From Coprococcus phoceensis (lineage in GTDB: Bacteria; Bacillota; Clostridia; Lachnospirales; Lachnospiraceae): 64,000 nt of DNA. Of this stretch, positions 8,568 to 17,087 are shown one piece after another. The translations under genes and the position numbers were made by a program. The stretch spans positions 2,331,421-2,395,420 of the forward strand of contig NZ_FNWC01000007.1 of the NCBI RefSeq assembly GCF_900104635.1, in the 5' to 3' direction. Each line of letters begins with the position of its first letter. The first letter of the stretch is position 1. Under the pieces are notes generated by a model. It had not been told where the DNA came from. It saw only the letters and a list, made by a program, of their open reading frames with translations, and did no database searches.

Positions 8568-10724
8568 TTATCTTGCTCCTACCATACCTTTCATATTGAC
8601 ATTTAATGTCTTGCTTTCTTTGTATGGTCTGACAAGCAGATAAATAAACCCAATTACTAATATAAACGCTACTACAGTTCCAGCGCCGAATGTTCCGGTG
8701 CTGATCAATGTTCCAATCTGGTAGATGCAAAGTGAAACAATGTATGCAAGACCTGTCTGGTATCCGATTGCAAACCAGAACCATTTTGCATTATTCATCT
8801 CTCTTTTAATCGCTCCCATCGCCGCAAAGCAAGGCGCACAAAGAAGGTTGAACACTAAGAATGAGTAAGCCGCAACCGCTGTCATACTTCCTGCAAGCTG
8901 TCCCCAGATCTCGATACCGTTGTCTGCATTTACCTCCGCAAATCCAAATAAAATACCAAATGTACCAACTACATTTTCTTTAGCAATCAATCCTGTAACT
9001 GCCGCAACTGCCATTTTCCAGTCGCCCCATCCAAGAGGTACAAAGATCGGTGCAATCACACTTCCGATGTGAGCTAAAATACTGTCGTTCAATTGTTCTG
9101 CCTCCAACATACCAAATGTACCGTCACCCCATCCAAAGTTCATCAAGAACCACAATACAATTGTAGATAACAGAATAATTGTACCTGCTTTTTTGATAAA
9201 TGACCAGCCTCTTTCCCACATACTTCTAAGTACGTTTCCAACTGTTGGCCAGTGATACGCCGGAAGTTCCATTACAAACGGTGCCGGATCTCCCGCAAAC
9301 ATCTTTGTTTTCTTTAAAATGATACCGGAACAGATGATTGCTGCGATTCCAACAAAGTAAGCACTTGGTGCAACCCACCATGCGCCATCGAACAACGCTC
9401 CCGCAATCAATGCAATGATCGGAAGTTTTGCTCCACATGGAATAAATGTTGTTGTCATGATTGTCATCTTACGGTCACGGTCATTTTCAATCGTTCTCGA
9501 CGCCATGATACCCGGAACACCACATCCGCTTCCGATCAGCATCGGGATAAATGATTTTCCGGAAAGTCCAAATTTGCGGAAAATTCTATCCATGATAAAC
9601 GCAACTCTCGCCATATATCCACACGCTTCCAAAAATGCAAGAAACAAGAATAACACAAGCATCTGAGGTACAAAACCAAGAACTGCTCCTACACCAGCCA
9701 CAATACCGTCAAGAATCAATCCCTGAAGCCATCCTGCACAGCCGATACCGACCAGGAATTTTTCAATCGCAGGCGGAATGATTTCTCCGAACAATACATC
9801 ATTAGTCCAATCTGTCACCCAAGTTCCAACCGTTGTGACCGAAATATAATATACAAGGAACATAACCGCCGCAAAGATCGGAAGCGCAAGCCATCTGTTC
9901 GTCACGATATGGTCGATCTTATCTGATGTTGTCATCTTATTCTGTTTATTCTTCTTGACACAGTCATGAATAATAGAAGAAATATATACGTATCTCTCAT
10001 TTGTAATGATACTTTCTGTGTCATCGTCAAACAATTCTTCCATTTTTTGAATCTCTGCGGATACATCCGGAACAGATTTCATCTGTGCCTGAATTTTATC
10101 ATCTTTTTCCAACAGCTTGATTGCAAAGAATCTCTTCTGTTCTTCCGGAACAGTTCCCGTCAGCATGTTTTCAACTGTCTTAATCGTATTTTCAGCATCT
10201 TCTGAGAATGCATGTACCGGCGTCATCGCTTTTTTCTTCTGCGCAAGCCCTACTGCCTTCTCCGCAGCTTTCTGAATTCCTGTTCCTTTTAATGCTGAAA
10301 TCTCGACAACTTCACAGCCAAGCTCTTTGCTCAGCTTATCTGTATAGATCTTGTCTCCGTTCTTTTGCAGTACATCTACCATGTTGACTGCCATAATTAC
10401 CGGAATGCCAAGTTCCATCAATTGTGTGGACAAATATAAGTTTCGCTCAATATTTGTACCATCTACGATATTAATAATGGCGTCAGGTCTCTCGCCAATC
10501 AAATAGTTTCTCGCCACTACTTCCTCTAATGTATATGGTGACAAAGAATAAATTCCCGGAAGGTCCATGATAATAACATCTTTATGACCTTTCAGTTTTC
10601 CTTCTTTTTTTTCTACTGTTACTCCAGGCCAGTTTCCTACAAATTGGTTTGAACCAGTCAGAGCATTGAACAACGTTGTTTTTCCGCAGTTTGGGTTACC
10701 TGCTAGTGCTATCTTTACTGACAT
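8568..10724 (-). CDS. feoB: Ferrous iron transport protein B
   Basis: 718 residues. The N-terminal G-protein domain has G1 GNPNCGKT (10-17), DLPG (G3) and NMVD (G4). A helical GDI-like spacer follows, then a C-terminal membrane domain with repeated gate segments (GSGCGVPGIMASRT; CAPCFAAMGAIKRE). FeoB takes up Fe2+ across the cytoplasmic membrane and is the main iron importer of anaerobes. It follows two feoA genes and precedes the Cys-rich peptide gene in one operon, under a promoter with Fur- and DtxR-like sites. The length is normal for the family. Confidence 0.96.
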   Translation of the reverse strand: MSVKIALAGNPNCGKTTLFNALTGSNQFVGNWPGVTVEKKEGKLKGHKDVIIMDLPGIYSLSPYTLEEVVARNYLIGERPDAIINIVDGTNIERNLYLSTQLMELGIPVIMAVNMVDVLQKNGDKIYTDKLSKELGCEVVEISALKGTGIQKAAEKAVGLAQKKKAMTPVHAFSEDAENTIKTVENMLTGTVPEEQKRFFAIKLLEKDDKIQAQMKSVPDVSAEIQKMEELFDDDTESIITNERYVYISSIIHDCVKKNKQNKMTTSDKIDHIVTNRWLALPIFAAVMFLVYYISVTTVGTWVTDWTNDVLFGEIIPPAIEKFLVGIGCAGWLQGLILDGIVAGVGAVLGFVPQMLVLFLFLAFLEACGYMARVAFIMDRIFRKFGLSGKSFIPMLIGSGCGVPGIMASRTIENDRDRKMTIMTTTFIPCGAKLPIIALIAGALFDGAWWVAPSAYFVGIAAIICSGIILKKTKMFAGDPAPFVMELPAYHWPTVGNVLRSMWERGWSFIKKAGTIILLSTIVLWFLMNFGWGDGTFGMLEAEQLNDSILAHIGSVIAPIFVPLGWGDWKMAVAAVTGLIAKENVVGTFGILFGFAEVNADNGIEIWGQLAGSMTAVAAYSFLVFNLLCAPCFAAMGAIKREMNNAKWFWFAIGYQTGLAYIVSLCIYQIGTLISTGTFGAGTVVAFILVIGFIYLLVRPYKESKTLNVNMKGMVGAR

Positions 10725-10795
10725 CTTCTCTCTCCTTTTTTATGTTTGTCGAATCTTGTTTTTATTAGTTTTAACTAACCATTTGCTAAAAAAAA

Positions 10796-11017
10796 TTATT
10801 CTACCTCTATCATCTCAGCATCTGCTTTTCTCAACGACAATTCATATCCTCTTACTGTTACTTCCACCGGATCACCAAGCGGCGCTACTTTTCTCACAAA
10901 AATCTCTACTCCTTTTGTGATCCCCATATCCATGATTCTTCGCTTCACCGGTCCCTCACCAGTCAGTTTCTTTACCTTGACGGTCTTACCGCAGGCTACC
11001 TCCTTTAACGTTTTCAT
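10796..11017 (-). CDS. feoA: Ferrous iron transport protein A (second copy)
   Basis: 73 residues from ATG 11017, which follows a GAGGG-type site. The longer in-frame extension to 11080 overlaps the neighbouring feoA and is unlikely. It has the SH3-like FeoA fold (GKTVKVKKLTGEGPVKRRIMDMGITKGVEI). FeoA is a small cytoplasmic partner that modulates FeoB. Two tandem feoA genes before feoB are common in clostridia. Confidence 0.92.
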   Translation of the reverse strand: MKTLKEVACGKTVKVKKLTGEGPVKRRIMDMGITKGVEIFVRKVAPLGDPVEVTVRGYELSLRKADAEMIEVE

Positions 11018-11039
11018 CTCTTTTCGCCCTCTTTCATCA

Positions 11040-11252
11040 CTAAACCATAATCTTGTTTGCCATATCTTTCCCAATCGCAACTCTGGAATCTTTCACATTC
11101 ACAATCATGTTACCTCCGATTTCAGAGATTACGGTAACTACTCCGCCGGTAACAAAGCCAAGATTTTCTAAAAATCGTCTTGTCTCTTCTTTTCCACCGA
11201 CTTTTTTAATTACATTTTCTTCTCCTGGATTCACCATCGTTAACGGCATCAT
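11040..11252 (-). CDS. feoA: Ferrous iron transport protein A (first copy)
   Basis: About 70 residues. I place the start at the ATG at 11252, after an AGAGGTG site. A GTG two codons earlier is possible. It is an SH3-like FeoA protein (RRFLENLGFVTGGVVTVISEIGGNMIVNV ... RVAIGKDMANKI). It is the first gene of the feoA-feoA-feoB-Cys-rich peptide-fur-like operon and lies 22 bases before the second feoA. Confidence 0.92.
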   Translation of the reverse strand: MMPLTMVNPGEENVIKKVGGKEETRRFLENLGFVTGGVVTVISEIGGNMIVNVKDSRVAIGKDMANKIMV

Positions 11253-11269
11253 ACACACCTCTTCTTTCT

Positions 11270-11288
11270 GATAATGATAAACAATTTC
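11270..11288 (-). promoter_or_regulatory. Fur box upstream of feoA
   Basis: GATAATGATAAACAATTTC matches the classical 19-base Fur box at 16 of 19 positions. It lies just downstream of the feo -10 and upstream of the first feoA start, a position expected for iron-dependent repression. Confidence 0.75.
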
Positions 11289-11298
11289 ATTTCACATG

Positions 11299-11330
11299 GT
11301 TAGTATACTCTAACGTTTATTAGATGTCAA
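11299..11330 (-). promoter_or_regulatory. feo promoter with overlapping DtxR-like operator
   Basis: Read on the minus strand there is a near-consensus promoter: -35 TTGACA (11325-11330), 17-base spacer, -10 TATACT (11302-11307). The -10 lies inside GTTAGAGTATACTAAC (11299-11314). Its arms GTTAG/CTAAC resemble DtxR/IdeR half sites, so binding there would block RNA polymerase. Confidence 0.7.
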
Positions 11331-11380
11331 TATAATTTCTCTATTTTTTTTCCATTATGGCAATCTTTACAGGGATATGA

Positions 11381-11413
11381 TATAATGCTGTTAGGCATTA
11401 TGTCTATGCATAA
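11381..11413 (+). promoter_or_regulatory. Promoter and likely autoregulatory operator of the DtxR-type gene
   Basis: An extended -10 (TG-A-TATAAT, hexamer at 11381-11386) is followed at once by an inverted repeat. Its arms are TTAGGCAT (11391-11398) and ATGCATAA (11406-11413), with one mismatch and a 7-base spacer. The position over the transcription start suggests repression by the metal-bound regulator encoded 22 bases downstream. Confidence 0.55.
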
Positions 11414-11434
11414 TAGAGTGAAGGAGGGAAGCCT

Positions 11435-11800
11435 ATGAAACCTTTTGTAAATGAATCCGCTGAGAATTATCTCGAGACGATTTTAATGTTGAGCAAAAAG
11501 TTACCGGTTGTCCGTTCTGTAGATATCGCAAACGAATTGGATTTTAAAAAATCAAGTGTAAGCGTTGCAATGAAAAACCTGCGTGAAAAGAATCATATTA
11601 CAGTCACAGATGCCGGATTTATATATCTAACAGAATCCGGACGTGAAATAGCAGAGATGATCTATGAACGGCACCGTCTTTTGTCCGATTGGTTGATTCG
11701 CCTCGGCGTGTCGGAAGAGACAGCGAACGAAGACGCCTGCCGTATGGAACACGTGATCAGTGCAGAAAGCTTTGAAGCGATTAAAAGACATGTAAAATAA
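11435..11800 (+). CDS. DtxR/MntR-family metal-dependent regulator
   Basis: 121 residues after a strong GGAGGG site. It has an N-terminal winged helix (SVDIANELDFKKSSVSVAMKNLREKNHI) and a dimerisation/metal region (SGREIAEMIYERHRLLSDWLIRLGVSEETANEDACRMEHVIS) with the usual E/H/C/H ligands. There is no C-terminal SH3-like domain, as in short MntR-type members. It is divergent from the feo operon, with DtxR-like inverted repeats in both promoters. I infer that it senses Fe2+ or Mn2+ and controls feo and itself. Confidence 0.88.
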   Translation: MKPFVNESAENYLETILMLSKKLPVVRSVDIANELDFKKSSVSVAMKNLREKNHITVTDAGFIYLTESGREIAEMIYERHRLLSDWLIRLGVSEETANEDACRMEHVISAESFEAIKRHVK

Positions 11801-11804
11801 AGAC

Positions 11805-11828
11805 GCCGGCAAACGCCGGCATTTTTAT
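11805..11828. terminator. Terminator after the DtxR-type gene
   Basis: GCCGGC (11805-11810), loop AAAC, GCCGGC (11815-11820), then a T-rich run. It lies between convergent genes. Confidence 0.85.
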
Positions 11829-12490
11829 TGCTTTTCTCCATCTATGAACATCATGACAAACGCCATACCTAACATCACCACACAGACTATCAATGCTTTT
11901 TCAGACAAGTATTTCACACAGATATTCCCCAAAACTGCCCCAATTACAAAACAAAAAATAATTCCGTAATATAAAAACCCTTTTTTGAGATGCTCTTTTC
12001 TTTTCGAGCCCAAATACTCACACATCTGCTGTGTCGCGCTGCGCAGGTTTCCAATACACATCGTCGTCGCAATTCCATTTCCATGTATCTTCCGGAAACT
12101 CTCAACCTGTATCCCACAGGCAAGTGACGTCAGACTATTTGCCGGAAGATTGAACTTTTGCGGTATGAAACAGACTACAAATAATACAACTGCTTCACTT
12201 AACACCGACAGCTGTCTCCAGTGGAAAATACTTTTTTCTTTAATCTTCATTCGGACAAGATCTGCAACTCCGATTCCGGTCACAAATGCAATGACCGGAA
12301 TTAAATACCTGATTGCCATATCCCACTGTCTTTCCGACATATAGATACCAAATAATAAGATATTTCCCGTCTGGGCATTCGCAAATACCTTTCCTCTGCA
12401 CATATAGGAATAGGCATCCATAAACCCTCCCGAAAGCGCAAGTATAATTCCAAGCCGAATGGACTCCGACATTTGTCTTGATCGTTTCAC
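11825..12490 (-). CDS. YoaK/DUF1275-family membrane protein
   Basis: 221 residues with about six hydrophobic helices. It carries the family features GGFMDAYSYMCRGKVFANAQTGNILLFG near the N-terminus and ATTMCIGNLRSATQQ in the middle. DUF1275 proteins are inner-membrane proteins of unknown transport role. The start is taken at a GTG (12490); an ATG six codons in is also possible. It is convergent with the DtxR-type gene. Confidence 0.85.
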   Translation of the reverse strand: MKRSRQMSESIRLGIILALSGGFMDAYSYMCRGKVFANAQTGNILLFGIYMSERQWDMAIRYLIPVIAFVTGIGVADLVRMKIKEKSIFHWRQLSVLSEAVVLFVVCFIPQKFNLPANSLTSLACGIQVESFRKIHGNGIATTMCIGNLRSATQQMCEYLGSKRKEHLKKGFLYYGIIFCFVIGAVLGNICVKYLSEKALIVCVVMLGMAFVMMFIDGEKQ

Positions 12491-12511
12491 AGTACCACTT
12501 CTTTCAATTTT

Positions 12512-13627
12512 CTATTCTTTCCAAGTTGCTGAGGCAATCTTCTTAACAAGCGCAAGCTTTGCCCACTGCTCCTCCTCGGTCAGTTTATTTCCGATCTCAC
12601 ACGATGCAAATCCACACTGAGGACTGAGGTACAGACGTTCCAGCGGTACATACTCAGCCGCCTGCCGAATTCTTTCTTTGATTAGCTCTTCGCTCTCAAG
12701 AACCGGTGATTTTGTTGTAATAAGCCCAAGAACAACTTTTTTATCATCTGAAACAAATCTAAGCGGCTCAAATCCTCCCGAGCGCTCATCGTCAAACTCC
12801 AGATAATATGCGTCCACGTTCTCATTTGCAAACAGATATTTTGCCACTGGCTCATACCCGCCTGATGATGCCCAGGTAGAATGGTAGTTTCCCCGGCATA
12901 CATGAGTTGTAATCACAAGATCCTCTGGTCTTCCCTCAATCGCAAGGTTGTTCAGGCGAAGATATTTTTCTGCCTCGCTTTCTATTGTAACACAATCCTG
13001 CTGTCTTGCCTCCCAATATTTTTTATCACAAAACATACCCCATGTGCAATCGTCAAATTGAATATTTCTGCAGCCTGCTTCATAAAGTTCTTTGATCACA
13101 GTGCGATATGCTTTCGCAATATCCTGAATGAGCACTTCCTCATCTGGATAAAATTTCACTGTATTTTTTCCATTTTCTTCTCGAAATAGCTCTGCCAGCA
13201 GCTGCGCCGGGGCAGGAATCGTCTGTCTTGCCACTGTGTTTTCATCTTCAAATTGTTTCACAAATTTAAAATGTTCTACAAACGGGTGACCCTCTCCACT
13301 GATCTTTCCGCTCACAGCAACGGAGCCGTGCGTAGTCTCTTCTCCATGGAAGAAATATCCATGATCCAGCTCAATATGCTCAACTCCATTTAATCCCCAC
13401 ATAAAATCCAAATGCCAGTAGCTTCTGCGAAATTCTCCATCGGTGATCACATGATATCCTGCTGCCTTTTGTTTTTCTACCAGATCACGAATCGCCTCAT
13501 TCTCAACTTCTTCCAATTGTTTCTCCGATATTTTTCCACTCTCAAAATCTGCTCTCGCCTGCTTTAACTGTGCAGGTCTTAAAAAACTTCCTACAAAATC
13601 ATATCGAAACGGTGCATTCTTACTCAT
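12512..13627 (-). CDS. Cobalamin-independent methionine synthase-like protein (MetE C-terminal/YxjG family)
   Basis: 371 residues from ATG 13627 (MSKNAPFRYD), chosen because a GGAGG site stands directly before it. A longer frame from 13693 lacks one. The fold is the MetE C-terminal TIM barrel: VGSFLRP and GEFRRSYW near the N-terminus, IQFDDCTWG in the middle, and the zinc ligands HVCRGN and SPQCGF. Related short proteins transfer methyl groups to homocysteine from donors other than methyl-folate polyglutamate. The next gene upstream is a LysR regulator in the same orientation, with a T-N11-A box between them, so LysR control is likely. Confidence 0.85.
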   Translation of the reverse strand: MSKNAPFRYDFVGSFLRPAQLKQARADFESGKISEKQLEEVENEAIRDLVEKQKAAGYHVITDGEFRRSYWHLDFMWGLNGVEHIELDHGYFFHGEETTHGSVAVSGKISGEGHPFVEHFKFVKQFEDENTVARQTIPAPAQLLAELFREENGKNTVKFYPDEEVLIQDIAKAYRTVIKELYEAGCRNIQFDDCTWGMFCDKKYWEARQQDCVTIESEAEKYLRLNNLAIEGRPEDLVITTHVCRGNYHSTWASSGGYEPVAKYLFANENVDAYYLEFDDERSGGFEPLRFVSDDKKVVLGLITTKSPVLESEELIKERIRQAAEYVPLERLYLSPQCGFASCEIGNKLTEEEQWAKLALVKKIASATWKE

Positions 13628-13730
13628 ATCTTCTACCTCCAAATACTTTTGTCTTACCCTCCGGTAATCTATGAAGGTATTATATCGGGACACAATAAAT
13701 ACGTAAAATATCCAAAAATATCTGTTAGCT

Positions 13731-13745
13731 ATAACTTTTAGTTAT
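13731..13745 (-). promoter_or_regulatory. LysR-type operator (T-N11-A) before the MetE-like gene
   Basis: ATAAC-TTTTA-GTTAT is a perfect 15-base interrupted palindrome of LysR type. It overlaps the end of the lysR gene, about 105 bases upstream of the MetE-like start. Confidence 0.5.
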
Positions 13746-14659
13746 ATCAACTCTGTATTTTCGCCGATATTTCGTTTGAGTGCATCTATATATGCTATTC
13801 CTAAACGGCTGAAATGTGACTTCTGATGGCTCACATATCCGATATGCATATCCCCCTCTTTTTCAAGCGGCACTGCAACAATATTTCCCCCGTTCAGCTC
13901 CGAATCGATCACTCCGCTGCAGACAGTATATCCGTCCAACCCAATCAGCAGGTTAAACAGTGTCGCTCTGTCACGCACCCGGATATTTTTTATCCTCTGT
14001 ACTGTACTGAAAATCTCCTCCGAATAGTAAAAGGAATTATGTTCTCCCTGTTCAAACGAAAGATATGGATACTCATGAAGCTCTTCCATTGTCACAGATT
14101 TTCGACTCGCCAGCGGATGTCTGTTGCTTATAAAAATATGCGGCTTTGCAACAAACAGTTCTGTAAACACAAGTTCCTTTACCTTCATAATTTTTCGCAG
14201 CACTTTTTCATTAAAATCATTCAGATACAGAATCCCTATCTCACTTTTCATCGCCGCGACATCTTCTATAATCTCATATGTCTGTGTTTCCCGAAGAGAA
14301 AAATCATATTGGGCGGTTCCATGCTCCTTGATCAAGTCCACAAACGCATTCACCGCAAACGAATAGTGCTGTGTGGAGACACAAAACTGCTGCTTTCTGC
14401 CGGATTTATGCATATACTTTTCTTCCAAAAGATCTGCCTGTTCAATCACCTGTCTTGCATATGCCAAGAACTGCTCCCCCTCATGTGAGACAACAATCCC
14501 TTTGTTTGTTCGCTCAAAAATTACAATTTCCAGCTCTTTTTCCAGCTCTCGAATTGATTTGGTGAGACTTGGCTGTGATATATATAATTCTGTTGCAGCT
14601 TCGGTCATCGTTCCCTTCTCCGCCACCATCGCCACATATCTCAACTGTTGTAATGTCAT
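13742..14659 (-). CDS. LysR-family transcriptional regulator
   Basis: 305 residues, a normal LTTR length. The N-terminal winged helix (MTLQQLRYVAMVAEKGTMTE ... SQPSLTKSIRELEKELEIVIFERTNKGI) is followed by a two-lobed effector domain (about 92-295). It probably controls the adjacent MetE-like gene through the box at 13731. The ligand is not evident. The PHP gene lies 9 bases upstream, so the two may be co-transcribed. Confidence 0.92.
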   Translation of the reverse strand: MTLQQLRYVAMVAEKGTMTEAATELYISQPSLTKSIRELEKELEIVIFERTNKGIVVSHEGEQFLAYARQVIEQADLLEEKYMHKSGRKQQFCVSTQHYSFAVNAFVDLIKEHGTAQYDFSLRETQTYEIIEDVAAMKSEIGILYLNDFNEKVLRKIMKVKELVFTELFVAKPHIFISNRHPLASRKSVTMEELHEYPYLSFEQGEHNSFYYSEEIFSTVQRIKNIRVRDRATLFNLLIGLDGYTVCSGVIDSELNGGNIVAVPLEKEGDMHIGYVSHQKSHFSRLGIAYIDALKRNIGENTELI

Positions 14660-14668
14660 AGTTCCCTC

Positions 14669-15328
14669 TTATCTTTCAATCTCAAATGGTTTGTGAATCG
14701 GTGTTTCCATATCCCATATTTTGTATTCTCCATTCCAGTAGTAAGCCGGCTTACACTTACCACTTTTAAACACACGAATCAGGTCTTCCATCGTGCGCAC
14801 CTCCTCCGGAAAATAAGTTGCAAAAAAGCCGATCTTTCCCGGTATATGACAGTCGCTTGAGCCAACAGTGACCAGTCCAAGTTCTCTTGCATAATCTGCC
14901 GCTTTTTTGTTTGCCTCAGGAAGTGTACTTCCGTTGAGCACCTCAACACCGTCCAGTCCCTTTACAATTCTCAGATTTTCTTCCAATCCCCGGTTATTAT
15001 TGCGAAACGGATGTGCACTAAAACAGATTCCACCCTGCTCTTTCACAATATCGATAAACTTCTGTGCATCCACCCGCTCTTTCGGGTATTCCTCGATTCC
15101 TAAAGCCACGATATCCCCCTGCAGAGAAAAAAATTCAATTCCCACAAAAATCGGAAAACCGGTTTTTTCCGAATATTCTTTTGCGTACTCTTTCAATCCC
15201 ATATCATCGTGATCTGTAATGCAGATTGCTCCAAGTCCCCGCTCCTTTGCAAGCTCCACCATCTCATCCAATTTTAAAAAGCTATCTTTTGAAAATGTCG
15301 ATTCGTGCATGTGCATATCTATAAACAT
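14669..15328 (-). CDS. PHP-domain metal-dependent phosphoesterase
   Basis: 219 residues. Metal-binding motifs of the PHP fold are in order: DMHMHES (HxH near residue 6), TDHDD, FSAHPFRN and GSSDCH. Such proteins hydrolyse small phosphate esters (for example 3',5'-nucleoside bisphosphates) or act as phosphatases; the substrate is not readable here. It lies between the glycosyltransferase (15 bases upstream) and lysR, all on one strand. Confidence 0.87.
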   Translation of the reverse strand: MFIDMHMHESTFSKDSFLKLDEMVELAKERGLGAICITDHDDMGLKEYAKEYSEKTGFPIFVGIEFFSLQGDIVALGIEEYPKERVDAQKFIDIVKEQGGICFSAHPFRNNNRGLEENLRIVKGLDGVEVLNGSTLPEANKKAADYARELGLVTVGSSDCHIPGKIGFFATYFPEEVRTMEDLIRVFKSGKCKPAYYWNGEYKIWDMETPIHKPFEIER

Positions 15329-15343
15329 GTTTTTTCCTCTTTT

Positions 15344-16534
15344 CTACGTTATCATTTCCAGAACAGTCCGACTGATGCCTTCCCATGAGACACCGTTCAA
15401 ATCGGGACATTCTTCTTGTTGTTGTTCTAATTTCTTCTCTATTGCCTCCGCCAATTTCTTTTCAAACTCTGGCAATTTTTCTTCTTTCGGCTCATCTACC
15501 CGAGTCATCTCAGGCAACGGAACAAACTCCACCTGTTGCCCCGGCACATGCTCATCTAACCACTCTTCCATCCCAGGAATCTGCGAACAGACCACCTTAC
15601 ATCCACATGCCATTGCCTCCATTGTCACCAGTGGCAATCCTTCAAAAAATGACGGGAGAGCAAACACATCGCTTTGCCGAAATACCTCTGCTAAAGCTTC
15701 CTGCTGCAAACTGCCTAAAAATATCACCGGATATCTGCATTCTCTGGCAAGCCTGCAAATTTCTTCATACTCTTCTCTGCTGCCATGCCCTCCTGCAATC
15801 TTCACAACCAGATTTTCCGGTTTGACCGAAAGCATCTCCAATGCCCGAAGCAGACTGAAAATCCCCTTCTTCTCTGTCACTTTCCCCGCAAATGCCAACT
15901 GTCTATAAGGTTTTTCTTCTGTTTTCTTCCGATAAAAAAGGTTTTGATTGTAGCCAACCCCGACAGTGTGCACAAGCTTCTCGCCGCAATTAAAAATCCG
16001 GATAATCTCTTTCTTCTGTCCGTCATGCAATGCCACAATGCCATCCAACTGCGGAATCCACTTCTGAATGTATTCCATCTGTAATGGATTTTTACAAATC
16101 TGACGCAAATCAGAGCCATGACAAATTCCAATGACTTTCTTCTTCGGATACCATTCCCGCACCAACGCAGTCAGAAGATACAGGTGATGACACACAATCA
16201 AATCCGGGCAAAACTCCTCGACCGCTTTTCGCACCACCATTTGAAATGCACTCCGGTACGCTTGAAACATCTCTTCTGTAAAGTCCTTATATCTCGTACT
16301 CTTATATGGCATCTCATCCGACATTCCTGCAATTGGAAACGGCAGTTCCTCCGACAAATATTTCACCGGATAAAATATAACTCCCTCTGGGAAATTTACA
16401 CTGTCCTCCTCATAAACTCCCGCAAGAACTGCCTGCTCATATCCAAGGGCATTCCAGTTCTTTACCAACTCCGTCAGATAAATTCCACTTCCCGTGCTGT
16501 GCGGTTTCTGAGCTGTAATATTTAAAATCCTCAT
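15344..16534 (-). CDS. Glycosyltransferase, family 4 (GT-B fold)
   Basis: 396 residues. The N-terminal acceptor domain begins MRILNITAQ with GSGIYLTELVKNW. The C-terminal nucleotide-sugar domain has the GT4 signature (FFEGLPLVTMEAMACGCKVV, the E-x7-E motif). It is likely soluble or peripherally bound and adds a sugar to a glycan or lipid. It is the first gene of a run with the PHP and lysR genes. No wider polysaccharide locus is present, so the acceptor is unknown. Confidence 0.87.
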   Translation of the reverse strand: MRILNITAQKPHSTGSGIYLTELVKNWNALGYEQAVLAGVYEEDSVNFPEGVIFYPVKYLSEELPFPIAGMSDEMPYKSTRYKDFTEEMFQAYRSAFQMVVRKAVEEFCPDLIVCHHLYLLTALVREWYPKKKVIGICHGSDLRQICKNPLQMEYIQKWIPQLDGIVALHDGQKKEIIRIFNCGEKLVHTVGVGYNQNLFYRKKTEEKPYRQLAFAGKVTEKKGIFSLLRALEMLSVKPENLVVKIAGGHGSREEYEEICRLARECRYPVIFLGSLQQEALAEVFRQSDVFALPSFFEGLPLVTMEAMACGCKVVCSQIPGMEEWLDEHVPGQQVEFVPLPEMTRVDEPKEEKLPEFEKKLAEAIEKKLEQQQEECPDLNGVSWEGISRTVLEMIT

Positions 16535-16703
16535 TTGTTTTTCTCACTCTTTCTTCCCATTTCTGTAACCTGTCTATACCAATCATACGATAACTCTTTT
16601 ACCCACACAAGAAAAAAGTTGATATATTTTCTGATTTTCCTTGACCTGTACGCTGCGTACCCCCTTATAATATACCCATCACAAGGAAAGGAGCATACCG
16701 TTT

Positions 16704-17034
16704 ATGTTATTAAGCGAAGTGGCAAAACAGGTCAGTCTCTTATCAGTACTTAAATCCTACAGACGAGGAGTATCAGAGACTTTTAGAGCAGACCCGAAAA
16801 AATGTAAAACTTCGCAACAGCTTCTTTTGCAAATATCACCCTGCGTTCATCTCGCAACGCCGATTTATGCGAGAACTCCAAAATCAAGGGTACAACGATA
16901 TTTTTATCCCAAATATGATTGCGCTTTCGCCAAAATATAAAGAATACCACGATGCACTCACAGCGATAAATAAAAGAATCTGCGATGATCTCGGATTGTA
17001 TTACAATAGCAACTATCATTTGATTATGAAATAA
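16704..17034 (+). pseudogene. Frameshifted small gene of unknown family
   Basis: An ATG at 16704 follows an AAGGAG-type site and starts MLLSEVAKQVSL. That frame soon loses coding character. From about 16740 a second frame (no start codon of its own; stop TAA at 17032) reads as good protein to the end: NPTDEEYQRLLEQTRKN, then QRRFMRELQNQGYNDIFIPN, and NYHLIMK at the end. A frameshift near 16740 joining the two would give a protein of about 110 residues. No family is recognised. Alternatives: programmed frameshift or sequencing error. Confidence 0.55.
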
Positions 17035-17053
17035 AATAAGAATGTTCAGACAT

Positions 17054-17080
17054 AAAAAGGGAGCCGAATTTCTTCGACTC
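17054..17080 (-). terminator. Terminator after the flavodiiron gene
   Basis: On the minus strand GAGTCGAA, loop GAAA, TTCGGCTC (17061-17080) is followed by CCTTTTT. Confidence 0.8.
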
Positions 17081-17087
17081 CTCCTTC

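Noticed and set aside
8500..8784. 94-residue ORF overlapping the end of feoB
   Set aside because: It is out of frame with feoB and with the well-supported Cys-rich peptide gene (8393-8530).
12512..13693. Longer start for the MetE-like gene at 13693
   Set aside because: The added residues are not family-like, and a GGAGG site stands directly before the internal ATG at 13627.
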